Below the pieces are notes generated by a model. That model searched no databases, was not told the DNA's origin, and saw nothing but the letters and a program-made list of their open reading frames with translations. The translations under genes were made by a program, and so were the position numbers. From NCBI GenBank assembly GCA_900543105.1, contig UQQA01000088.1, positions 1 through 10,248 on the forward strand: a stretch of DNA of 10,248 nt, given 5' to 3'. This document shows positions 1 through 5,979 of this stretch, in pieces (positions within the stretch are counted from its first letter, which is position 1; the number at the start of each line of letters is the position of its first letter). Source of the stretch: an uncultured Ruminococcus sp. GTDB lineage: Bacteria; Bacillota; Clostridia; Oscillospirales; Ruminococcaceae.

Positions 1-81
1 AATCTCGTAGCTGTTTTTAACAGGTTTATATAGGATTTCGGCGCAGATTTTTTCCGTATTTTATTGGTGTTTAGTATTAAT
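1..81. repeat. Fold-back intergenic repeat, copy 1 (cut by window edge)
   Basis: The right half matches the copy at 2367-2470: a core GGCGCAGATTTTTT at 40-53 is identical to 2428-2441 and is preceded in both by GGATTT. The terminal stretch ATTGGTGTTTAGTAT (63-77) is the exact reverse complement of the other end of that copy (2368-2382). The left arm is poorly matched and may run off the window. No coding sequence is seen here. This is an unannotated, non-coding repeat whose boundaries are approximate. Confidence 0.6.
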
Positions 82-132
82 AATGTTCATACAAATTTAA
101 GTTATTGAAGCATAGTTTGAAAGCTATTTTTA

Positions 133-161
133 TTGACGGGCGGAAAATGCCGTGGTATAAT
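133..161 (+). promoter_or_regulatory. Sigma-A-type promoter of the GGDEF gene
   Basis: TTGACG (133-138), a 17-bp spacer and a perfect TATAAT (156-161). The TGG just before the -10 box makes it an extended -10 promoter. The start codon lies 43 bp downstream of the -10 box, after an AAGAGG ribosome binding site at 191-196. Confidence 0.85.
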
Positions 162-204
162 TATAGTATTATTGAGAATATAACTCAGCAAAGAGGTATA
201 TATA

Positions 205-1170
205 ATGGCAGAGCTTGATAAACACAAATTTGTGACCGATATGATGGATTTCGCTTCATCGGCCGAACAGCCCGATCAGATAATCAACAATATTTTGCAG
301 TATATATGTGAAAATCTCAACTCGGACAGGGCGTATATATTTGAGAACAACTTTGACGGCACTTTCAGCAACACCTACGAATGGTGCAGGGACGGTGTGA
401 ATGCTGAAAAAGGCAATCTTCAGAATGTTCCGTTCGATGGACTTCTTGATGTTTGGTATCATGAATATCAGAAATCGCATAATATCATTATTTATGATAT
501 GGAGGAATACCGCGCAACGAGCGAGCCGATGTATCATCTTCTCAAGCCGCAGAATATTGAAAGGCTTGTTACGGGACCGATATACATTGACGGAAAATAC
601 GCAGGATTTTATGGGGTGGACAACCCTCCGAGGGAGATAATGGACAACATCTCCGACCTCATTGATACGATGGAATTCGTCATTGTTATGATGCTTCGCA
701 TACGCAATTATTCCCGAAAGCTTGAAGAGATCGCAATGTACGATCAGCTCACAAAATGCAGGAACCGTTCGGCACTCGGCTGGGCTTACAGGCAGAAATA
801 TGATGCAAACAAGTCGCTCGGCGTTGTAATGTGCGACCTTAACGGTTTGAAAAGGACAAACGACAGCTTCGGACACGAGGCAGGGGACAAGTATATCGTC
901 AGAGCCGCAAATATCCTTTTGTCCATGTTCGGGAAAGAGAATGTATACAGGCTTGGCGGAGATGAGTTCCTTGCCGTTCTTCCCGAATGGAAAGAGGACG
1001 ATATCCTCAGCAGGATAAGCCTTGCGAAAAAAGAAAGCACTGAATATAATGTCAGCTTTTCACTCGGTTATGCGTTCCGTTCAAAGGCGGATGAACCTTT
1101 TGAGAAGATCGCAAAAGAAGCCGACCGCAAGATGTATATTGACAAGCAGAATTATTATAATCTTATTTAA
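205..1170 (+). CDS. GAF-GGDEF diguanylate cyclase, soluble
   Basis: Probable diguanylate cyclase, making the second messenger c-di-GMP from two GTP in the cytoplasm. Residues about 10-165 look like a GAF-type sensor domain and no membrane segment is visible, so the signal is probably an internal small molecule or redox state. The GGDEF domain starts at about residue 177 (YDQLTKCRNR in place of the usual DxLTGLxNR). It keeps the metal-binding Asp of DLNGLK (211-216), the NDSFGHEAGD segment and an intact GGDEF at 251-255, so it should be catalytically active. The RxxD product-inhibition site expected just before it is replaced by FGKE, so feedback control by c-di-GMP is not expected. No EAL or HD-GYP partner is nearby. 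Monocistronic: its own promoter at 133-161 and a terminator 28 bp after the stop. The AAGAGG ribosome binding site 8 bp upstream supports this ATG. The ligand is unknown. Confidence 0.9.
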   Translation: MAELDKHKFVTDMMDFASSAEQPDQIINNILQYICENLNSDRAYIFENNFDGTFSNTYEWCRDGVNAEKGNLQNVPFDGLLDVWYHEYQKSHNIIIYDMEEYRATSEPMYHLLKPQNIERLVTGPIYIDGKYAGFYGVDNPPREIMDNISDLIDTMEFVIVMMLRIRNYSRKLEEIAMYDQLTKCRNRSALGWAYRQKYDANKSLGVVMCDLNGLKRTNDSFGHEAGDKYIVRAANILLSMFGKENVYRLGGDEFLAVLPEWKEDDILSRISLAKKESTEYNVSFSLGYAFRSKADEPFEKIAKEADRKMYIDKQNYYNLI

Positions 1171-1198
1171 AATACTGAAAATTGATAACAAAAAAATA

Positions 1199-1235
1199 CG
1201 CCCTGCAAATGGCTTCGGTTGTCATTTGCAGGGCG
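1199..1235. terminator. Bidirectional Rho-independent terminator
   Basis: A perfect 13-bp stem, CGCCCTGCAAATG (1199-1211) with its complement at 1223-1235, and an 11-base loop. It is flanked by an A-run on the left (1190-1196) and a T-rich tract on the right (ATTTTATTTTT), so it can work on both strands. It serves the convergent GGDEF and fic genes, whose stops are at 1170 and 1245. Confidence 0.92.
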
Positions 1236-1244
1236 ATTTTATTT

Positions 1245-1850
1245 TTACAGTTCATCGGTTTTGAATGAGGTATAACCCTCATAATAATAGCTGTGGTCAA
1301 TGCCTTTCATATAGATCTCACGGTCGTTTATTTTGTCGGTAAGTGCGGCTTTCAGCACGACCTTTATCTCCGTATCGCGGATAGGACTTCTTTCCATAGC
1401 GAGCAGGTAGTCCTCTTTATCAACTTTGCTCCAGTCAACGACCTTGCCGAGCTCGACTTTGAAAATGAGGTCGAGCCATATCCTGCCGCTTCTGCCGTTG
1501 CCCTCTCTGAACGGGTGAGCAACATTCATTTCGACGTATTTTTCAACTATTTCATCAAAGGTGCTTTGCGGCATTTTGTCAATGTTTGCAAGTGCGGCAT
1601 CGAGGTACATAACGGGTGCAAAGCGGAAGCTGCCTTTTGCGATATTTACGGTCCGCACTTTTCCCGCAAAATCATATATATCCCCGAAAAGATATTGGTG
1701 TATCGTTTTAAGGGTATCAAAACTGCCTGCTTTCAGGGTATCAAGTATCCCGTTTTCAAACAATTCAGCCGCTTTTTTCTTGCTGATGCGTTCTTCTTCA
1801 CGGGCAAGCTGTGCAGGATCGGTTATTCTCAATTTATTTTCAAGTGTCAT
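1245..1850 (-). CDS. fic: Fic-domain protein adenylyltransferase (class III-like)
   Basis: Fic enzymes transfer AMP (sometimes other nucleotides) from ATP to a hydroxyl side chain of a target protein. The catalytic motif HPFREGNGRSGR is complete at residues 112-123, with H112 as general base. The target-docking flap lies around residues 61-78 (FAGKVR, then FRFAP). At 201 residues it is a single-domain Fic protein. Near the C-terminus, SYYYEG (187-192) fits the inhibitory pattern (S/T)xxxE(G/N), where the Glu blocks productive ATP binding. A C-terminal position puts it in class III, the NmFic type, which controls itself and needs no separate antitoxin. Consistent with that, no VbhA-like antitoxin gene is adjacent. 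It is monocistronic, with its own promoter at 1884-1912 and the shared terminator at 1199-1235. The target is unknown, so a housekeeping modifier or a toxin-like role are both possible. Confidence 0.93.
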   Translation of the reverse strand: MTLENKLRITDPAQLAREEERISKKKAAELFENGILDTLKAGSFDTLKTIHQYLFGDIYDFAGKVRTVNIAKGSFRFAPVMYLDAALANIDKMPQSTFDEIVEKYVEMNVAHPFREGNGRSGRIWLDLIFKVELGKVVDWSKVDKEDYLLAMERSPIRDTEIKVVLKAALTDKINDREIYMKGIDHSYYYEGYTSFKTDEL

Positions 1851-1883
1851 TTTATACCGCCTTTTGTATAAGCTGTTTTTATT

Positions 1884-1912
1884 ATTATACTACAAAAGCG
1901 GCGTAAATTCAA
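1884..1912 (-). promoter_or_regulatory. Promoter of fic
   Basis: Read on the minus strand: TTGAAT (1912-1907), a 17-bp spacer and a perfect TATAAT (1889-1884). The -10 box ends 33 bp before the fic start codon. The ribosome binding site is weak (AAAGGCGG about 6 bp before the ATG). Confidence 0.85.
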
Positions 1913-1921
1913 TGGTAATAT

Positions 1922-1957
1922 TAATTTTTGTACACTTTCAGTTTAAAAATTAGTATA
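1922..1957. repeat. Half copy of the fold-back repeat
   Basis: Bases 1925-1957 are identical over 33 bp, in the same orientation, to 3898-3930, the right end of the complete copy at 3826-3930. The left arm and centre are absent. TAATTTTT (1922-1929) pairs with AAAAATTA (1945-1952), giving a weak AT hairpin 3 bp past the stop of the peptidase gene. It contains TTGTAC (1928-1933), 17 bp and TAGTAT (1951-1956), a promoter-like pair pointing right. Confidence 0.8.
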
Positions 1958-1959
1958 AT

Positions 1960-2328
1960 TCAGTTTTTTATTGTTTCGGAATAGATCTCCCAGTAAAACT
2001 TTCGCTCCGACTGCGGAAAATCGGACAAAATACCATGCTCGGGGTCGTAGAAAACGCCGTTCGCATAGAGCGACCAGTGCCAGCATCGCGGAGTTTCAAG
2101 GCTGAGAAGTGCGCATCGTGGGAGGTCGGCGGCAGATTGAGCCTGCTTTCGCTCGGGTGAGAATTTTATGCCGTGCTCGGTCAGGACGCGTTTCATTTCT
2201 TTAAGGTCGGTTTCGCGGTCGTTGCCGAGATATTCGCATATATACTCGGCTGATGTTCCGAGAAGCATTGCAAGCACAGCCTGACCGCACTGCAGGTCTG
2301 TCGGTTCGTGGATATAGTTTATGTTCAT
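1960..2328 (-). CDS. Minimal C39-like (papain-fold) cysteine peptidase
   Basis: A 122-residue protein with what looks like a papain-type catalytic triad: C14 in DLQCGQAVLAML at the start of a hydrophobic helix, H84 in CWHWSLY, and D95 in GVFYDPE. The Cys-helix followed by a His-strand and an Asp-strand is the arrangement of the C39/C39-like superfamily. An oxyanion Gln about six residues before the Cys is not obvious (E8 occupies that place). There is no signal peptide, membrane segment or ABC transporter domain, so it is not a bacteriocin exporter peptidase of the usual kind. It is cytoplasmic and much shorter than most C39 domains. The ATG is supported by an AAAGAG ribosome binding site at 2335-2340. 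It sits 233 bp downstream of the MFS gene on the same strand, with a fold-back repeat between them. The substrate is unknown, and a transglutaminase-like or non-proteolytic role cannot be excluded. Confidence 0.7.
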   Translation of the reverse strand: MNINYIHEPTDLQCGQAVLAMLLGTSAEYICEYLGNDRETDLKEMKRVLTEHGIKFSPERKQAQSAADLPRCALLSLETPRCWHWSLYANGVFYDPEHGILSDFPQSERKFYWEIYSETIKN

Positions 2329-2366
2329 AGTTCACTCTTTTCTTCTTTAGCTGTTTTTGACTCTTT

Positions 2367-2470
2367 TATACTAAACACCAATTAAAAACCTATAAAAAAT
2401 CAAGCAAAAACTCTGATTTATGGATTTGGCGCAGATTTTTTGTCTATAGGTTGATCGGGAATTAGTATTA
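2367..2470. repeat. Fold-back intergenic repeat, copy 2 (complete)
   Basis: An imperfect palindrome of about 104 bp. The left arm runs from ATACTAAACACCAATT and has AACCTATAAAAAATC at 2387-2401. The right arm is GATTTTTTGTCTATAGGTT (2434-2452) and ends in AATTAGTATTA. Its centre GGCGCAGATTTTTT is shared with copy 1, and the reverse complement of copy 3 aligns over its whole length. The right end holds TTGTCT (2440-2445), 17 bp and TAGTAT (2463-2468). It lies between the MFS stop and the peptidase start, in inverted orientation to copy 3. Confidence 0.75.
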
Positions 2471-2561
2471 GAGGCGACTTTAATTCACTCGTTGAAATAC
2501 CGTGCGGACAGTACAGGTATCGTGTGAGAATTGTCCGGATCAATTTGTGACGGACTTTGTA

Positions 2562-3746
2562 TTATTGTTTTGACTTTTTTGAATTTTTCATGATAAGAAG
2601 CACGAGTGTCAGCACGATAGGAAATACGCAGCCTGCGAGCATACCTTTCTGCATATTGTCGCCTGCGCTCTGGGTGATGTTTCCGACTATCCAGGGTCCG
2701 AGCGCGCCGCCCATATCGCCTGCCATTGCGAGCAGGGCGAACATTGCCGTTCCGCCCGATGGTATTTTCGCCGAGCATATACTTATTGCGCCCGGCCACA
2801 TAATGCCCACCGAGAAGCCGCACATTATACAGCCGAGAAGTCCGAGCATCGGTATGCTTGCCGTTGAAGCGGTCACATAGCAGACAAGGCAGAGGCAGCC
2901 CGAGCCTATCATAAATTTCATAAGGTCGAGCTTATCTCCGTATTTTCCGTAGATAGTTCGGCTTATTCCCATTGTCACGGCGAAAAGGCAAGGTCCTGCG
3001 ATATCGCCGACTGATTTCGACAGACCGAGTGCGGACTCTGCAAAGGCTGATGCCCACTGCGCCATTGAGAGCTCCGATGCGCCTGCGCATATCATAAGAA
3101 CTATTGCAAGCCAGAAGAGCGGCACTTTCAGCAGACCTTTTATGCCCATTCCCTCGCCGTCCTCAACGGGGTGTTCGATAGGGCAGGAGGAGAAGTTGAA
3201 CATATTGATAAACGGAATGAGCGCCCATGCGCAGGAGAGCCATTTCCAGTTTTCTATGCCGAAAACGGCGAAAAACAGCGTTGAGATAAGTATAACTCCG
3301 ACCGAACCCCAGCAGTAAAAAGAGTGGAGGAGGCTCATCGCAGCTTCTTTATGCTCGAACGGGCAGGCTTCTACGATAGGACTGACAAGCACCTCGGTCA
3401 GACCGCTTCCGACGGCGTATATCACCGTGCTTATGATTATCCCAGTAAACGGGTCGGGGAGAAGCTCGGGGAGAAACGCAAGTCCGATAAGTCCCACGGC
3501 TGACATAAGCTGCGAGCCGACAACGCACCTGCGGTAGCCTATCTTATCGGCGAATTTTGCGCACAGAACATCAACGATGAGCTGCGTTACGAAAAATACC
3601 GATGAAATGAGCGCGATCTTTCCCAGCGGTATGCTGTAATTATTGTGAAAGGTGAGAAATAAAAGCGGAGCGAAATTTGCCGTAATTGCCTGCGTGACAA
3701 AGCCGAGATAGCAGGCGATGACTGTTTTTCTGTAATTCTGTGCCAT
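2562..3746 (-). CDS. MFS transporter, 12-TM
   Basis: A 394-residue Major Facilitator Superfamily secondary transporter in the cytoplasmic membrane. Hydrophobic segments spread over the whole chain fit 12 helices in two six-helix halves. The loop after helix 2 carries motif A (KFADKIGYRR, about residues 64-73), and a degenerate copy (YGKYGDKLDL, about 256-265) lies at the same place in the second half. A hydrophilic central loop sits near residues 188-203. The C-terminal half has WPGAISICSAKIP and GDMGGALGP, reminiscent of the sugar-type FucP/YhhS-like branches, but the substrate cannot be read from sequence. The start is supported by GAGG at 3756-3759, 9 bp before the ATG. Complete copies of the fold-back repeat lie on both sides, and the copy upstream may supply the promoter. 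No regulator or enzyme gene next to it hints at a substrate. Confidence 0.9.
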   Translation of the reverse strand: MAQNYRKTVIACYLGFVTQAITANFAPLLFLTFHNNYSIPLGKIALISSVFFVTQLIVDVLCAKFADKIGYRRCVVGSQLMSAVGLIGLAFLPELLPDPFTGIIISTVIYAVGSGLTEVLVSPIVEACPFEHKEAAMSLLHSFYCWGSVGVILISTLFFAVFGIENWKWLSCAWALIPFINMFNFSSCPIEHPVEDGEGMGIKGLLKVPLFWLAIVLMICAGASELSMAQWASAFAESALGLSKSVGDIAGPCLFAVTMGISRTIYGKYGDKLDLMKFMIGSGCLCLVCYVTASTASIPMLGLLGCIMCGFSVGIMWPGAISICSAKIPSGGTAMFALLAMAGDMGGALGPWIVGNITQSAGDNMQKGMLAGCVFPIVLTLVLLIMKNSKKSKQ

Positions 3747-3825
3747 AATATCAAACCTCAGTTTAAAATTTTATGTGAATATAATAATAACAGCGGCAGA
3801 ATAAAATTTCTATAAGAAAACTGCC

Positions 3826-3930
3826 TAATACTAATTTTTAATCAAAGTGTAGACAAAAAATCGGCGCAAAAGCCATATATGCGAGCTTTTGCTTGATTTT
3901 TTGTACACTTTCAGTTTAAAAATTAGTATA
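3826..3930. repeat. Fold-back intergenic repeat, copy 3 (complete)
   Basis: An imperfect palindrome of 105 bp: left arm TAATACTAATTTTTAA then CAAAGTGTAGACAAAAAATC, right arm GATTTTTTGTACACTTTCAG then TTTAAAAATTAGTATA, with an inner pair GCGCAAAAGC / GCTTTTGCTTG. Both ends carry a promoter-like pair pointing outward: TTGTCT-N17-TAGTAT on the minus strand (3856-3828) and TTGTAC-N17-TAGTAT on the plus strand (3901-3929). The minus-strand pair ends about 80 bp before the MFS start, where no other good promoter is visible. It has no transposase or coding capacity. Confidence 0.8.
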
Positions 3931-4060
3931 AAATTATAATTATACTGCCAAAAGCTGCGATGAAAGTGAGAATTCTGATGCTTTCCCGATAATATCTTAT
4001 CATAGCATAAAAAGATACGGTTTTCAATGCAAAAATTATTTTATAGTTGAAAAATATACA

Positions 4061-4106
4061 GCCGCCTGCAAACAGCACAACATGAGAGTTTGCAGAGCGG
4101 CTTTTA
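4061..4106. terminator. Possible terminator or structured hairpin
   Basis: GCCGCCTGCAAAC (4061-4073) pairs with GTTTGCAGAGCGGC (4088-4101) with one bulge and a 14-base loop, followed on the plus strand by TTTTAT. There is no gene just upstream on either strand, so its job may be to block read-through from the promoter-like end of repeat copy 3 into the binding-protein operon. Confidence 0.5.
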
Positions 4107-4276
4107 TATCTCATAGGAAAGTGAAAATCTATGTAAAGCCACGGTGAAGTAAGTTTTTGGAAGATATGTGCAGAGGGAGAGGCGAAATATCGTAAATGCG
4201 ATGATATTTTAAAAAAATGCTTCATTTTATCGGGTTAAATTGTAAGTAAACACGGGATAAATGCTTGTAAAATCCA

Positions 4277-4305
4277 TTGACTTCGGCTCTCGGCGGTGAT
4301 ATTAT
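4277..4305 (+). promoter_or_regulatory. Promoter of the Ugp-like operon
   Basis: TTGACT (4277-4282), a 17-bp spacer and TATTAT (4300-4305), with TG one base before the -10 box (extended -10). The start codon is 51 bp downstream of the -10 box. An AAGGAG ribosome binding site lies at 4340-4345. Direct repeats AAATGCTT end 55 and 11 bp before the -35 box and could be activator sites. Confidence 0.8.
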
Positions 4306-4356
4306 TAGCCCGTAAGTTCAAAACGACTACAAATAATTTAAGGAGCGAATCCAAAG

Positions 4357-5751
4357 ATGAACAAGAAAAAGATACTTACTTCTGTCCTCGCAGGCATAAT
4401 GAGCCTTTCCGTTCTGGCAGGCTGCTCAAGCTCAAACGGAGATTCGGCAGCTTCTGCTTCTGTGCAGGAAAAGACAACAGCCGAAGCTGCTTCGGCAGAC
4501 ACGACAGCTGACAGCACTGACACTTCATCAGAAAATGTAACACTTGATATGTACTTCCCCGTTTCAGTAGGCGGCGGTCCTGACGTTCTCATCAGCAACC
4601 TCTGCGATGAATTCCACAAGGAATACCCGAACATCACCGTAAACCCCGTTTATGCAGGAACTTATGCCGAGACCCGTACAAAGGTTCAGGCAGCTATAAA
4701 GTCGGGCAACACCCCTGCTATTGCGCTGATGTTCTCGATCGACCTTTACTCGCTGCTTTCGATGGACGCAATTTATGACTTTGATACTTTCGCAACATCG
4801 GACGAGGACAAGGAATGGCTGAACGGCTTCTATGACGGATTTATGGAAAACAGCCGCTGCGGCGACCTCACCTACGGAATCCCGTGGCAGAGAAGCACAA
4901 TTATCCTTTACTACAACAAGGACGCTTACAAAGAGGTCGGACTTGACCCTGAGACACCGCCTAAGACATGGGCAGAGCTTGAAGATTATGCCCAGAAGCT
5001 CACCAAGGTAGAAAACGGTGTGACAACAAGATACGGTATCCAGATACCCTCCGACAAGGCAGGCTATGCTTACTGGATGCTCCAGACATTCTGCAACCAG
5101 CAGAACGGCTTCAACCTTATGAATGATACGGGTACAGAGGTCTACTTCAACGACCCGAGAACCATTAAGGGACTTAACTTCTGGAAGAGCCTTTCCGACA
5201 AGGGCTGTCAGGCTCCCGGCACATCGGCATGGTCAACAACACCTACCGACTTCCTCGAGGGCAAGGCAGCTATGATCTATCACACAACGGGCAACCTTAC
5301 AAACATCAAGAAGAACGCAACATTCGATTTCGGCACAGCAATGCTTCCTGCCGATGAATCCTACGGCTCACCAACGGGCGGCGGAAACTTCTACCTCTTC
5401 AAGAATGTTCCCGAAGAGCAGACACAGGCAGCTTACACATTCATCAAGTGGATGACGAACGACCCCGAAAGAGTTGCACAGTGGAGCATCGACACGGGTT
5501 ACGTTGCAACAAGACCCGAAGCCTATGAAACAGAACGTATGAAGAACTACACCGCAGACTTCCCACAGGCACTCGTTGCAAGAGATCAGCTTGAATACGG
5601 TCACGCAGAGTTCTCCGTTTACGATCAGGGCAGCGTTCAGGATATCCTCGACACCGCTGTTGAAGCTGTAATGACAGGCTCTATGGACGCAGAAACAGCA
5701 ATGCAGCAGGCTCAGGAGCAGGCTGACGCTATTCTTGCACAGTATAAATAA
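4357..5751 (+). CDS. UgpB-like extracellular solute-binding lipoprotein
   Basis: Family 1 binding protein of an ABC importer, anchored outside the membrane. Residues 1-22 are a lipoprotein signal with lipobox LAGC and acylated C23, then a Ser/Ala/Thr-rich linker to about residue 57. The body follows E. coli UgpB (glycerol-3-phosphate and its diesters) closely in layout: VNPVYAGTYAETRTKVQAAI then SGNTPAI, YYNKDAYKEVGLDPETPPKTWAELEDYA, GGGNFYLFKN and DTGYVATRPEAYE. At 464 residues it is slightly longer than UgpB because of the linker. The substrate may be glycerol-3-phosphate, a glycerophosphodiester or another small sugar/polyol compound, since this family also holds many sugar binders. It is the first gene of the cluster. 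Codon use is strongly biased to C-ending and AAG codons, more so than in the permeases, which fits high expression. A 228-bp gap follows before the permease genes. Confidence 0.92.
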   Translation: MNKKKILTSVLAGIMSLSVLAGCSSSNGDSAASASVQEKTTAEAASADTTADSTDTSSENVTLDMYFPVSVGGGPDVLISNLCDEFHKEYPNITVNPVYAGTYAETRTKVQAAIKSGNTPAIALMFSIDLYSLLSMDAIYDFDTFATSDEDKEWLNGFYDGFMENSRCGDLTYGIPWQRSTIILYYNKDAYKEVGLDPETPPKTWAELEDYAQKLTKVENGVTTRYGIQIPSDKAGYAYWMLQTFCNQQNGFNLMNDTGTEVYFNDPRTIKGLNFWKSLSDKGCQAPGTSAWSTTPTDFLEGKAAMIYHTTGNLTNIKKNATFDFGTAMLPADESYGSPTGGGNFYLFKNVPEEQTQAAYTFIKWMTNDPERVAQWSIDTGYVATRPEAYETERMKNYTADFPQALVARDQLEYGHAEFSVYDQGSVQDILDTAVEAVMTGSMDAETAMQQAQEQADAILAQYK

Positions 5752-5874
5752 ACCTTCTTCTTAAAATTCTTCTTTAATATATCGGAAAGAGTAACGTCAC
5801 CGAGCGGTATTCTTTCAAAAGTTCGCAGATCGATACTGCGAGTTTCAAATGAATCCCCCTTTTGAATTTTTCAT
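5712..5874 (-). pseudogene. Antisense mini-ORF with +1 G frameshift, possible gene remnant
   Basis: On the minus strand AAAAGGAGAGACT stands right before an ATG (5874-5872), an excellent ribosome binding site with 5-bp spacing. As written the frame ends after nine residues (MKNSKGGFI, stop at 5847-5845). It passes through a run of five G (minus strand of 5855-5859). Removing one G would keep the frame open for 53 residues, through SIDLRTFERIPLGDVTLSDI and a Lys-rich stretch, to a stop at 5714-5712 inside the 3' end of the binding-protein gene. I do not recognise the product. A weak promoter candidate, TTGACG, lies upstream (minus strand, about 5934-5929) without a good -10 box. It could be a decayed gene, a leader peptide, or chance. 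Confidence 0.35.
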
Positions 5875-5979
5875 AGTCTCTCCTTTTTGGAAAACGCTGA
5901 TAATTGCTACGGTAGAAATTGCCGCGTCAATGTCGGCGTTTTCTGCAAAGTATTACACTTTTTGAAAGTTGGTCGATAT

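Larger units (their letters stand above)
3747..4356. other. 610-bp gene-free region upstream of the binding-protein gene
   Basis: Holds, in order: the MFS leader (3747-3825), fold-back repeat copy 3 (3826-3930), an AT-rich stretch without recognisable signals (3931-4060), a hairpin with a short T-run (4061-4106), an inverted repeat (4185-4209), a pair of AAATGCTT direct repeats (4215-4222 and 4259-4266), and the promoter and ribosome binding site of the binding-protein gene. A 100-codon open frame on the minus strand (3923-4225) has no ribosome binding site and a low-complexity composition, so I do not call it a gene. Confidence 0.8.

Noticed and set aside
256..876. 206-codon open frame antisense to the GGDEF gene
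   Set aside because: Lies wholly against a well-supported gene with a clear promoter and ribosome binding site, and its translation shows no domain logic.
1293..1871. 192-codon open frame antisense to fic
   Set aside because: Mirror of a gene with a complete catalytic motif; no ribosome binding site or recognisable domain.
2490..2560. Mutually exclusive short stems around GTCCG/CGGAC after the MFS stop
   Set aside because: Stems of five to seven bases without a T-run; too weak to call a terminator or riboswitch.
1..3930. CRISPR array as an explanation for the repeats
   Set aside because: Only a few copies, spread over kilobases, in mixed orientation and themselves palindromic; no regular spacers or cas genes.
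3923..4225. 100-codon open frame on the minus strand upstream of the binding-protein gene
   Set aside because: No ribosome binding site, overlaps the fold-back repeat and the hairpin, and the translation is low-complexity and unlike any protein family.
4230..4260. Catabolite-repression (cre) like sequence TGTAAGTAAACA
   Set aside because: It lacks the central CG of the cre consensus.
5823..5870. Small hairpins (CGCAG/CTGCG and TTCAAA/TTTGAA) between the binding-protein and permease genes
   Set aside because: Short stems with a poor T-run. They could lower read-through, but the evidence is too thin for a terminator call.
5887..5979. TTG start adding 31 residues to the UgpA-like permease
   Set aside because: The added residues are Cys-rich and unlike permease N-termini. 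The TTG lies within the complement of the antisense ribosome binding site region and has no ribosome binding site of its own.
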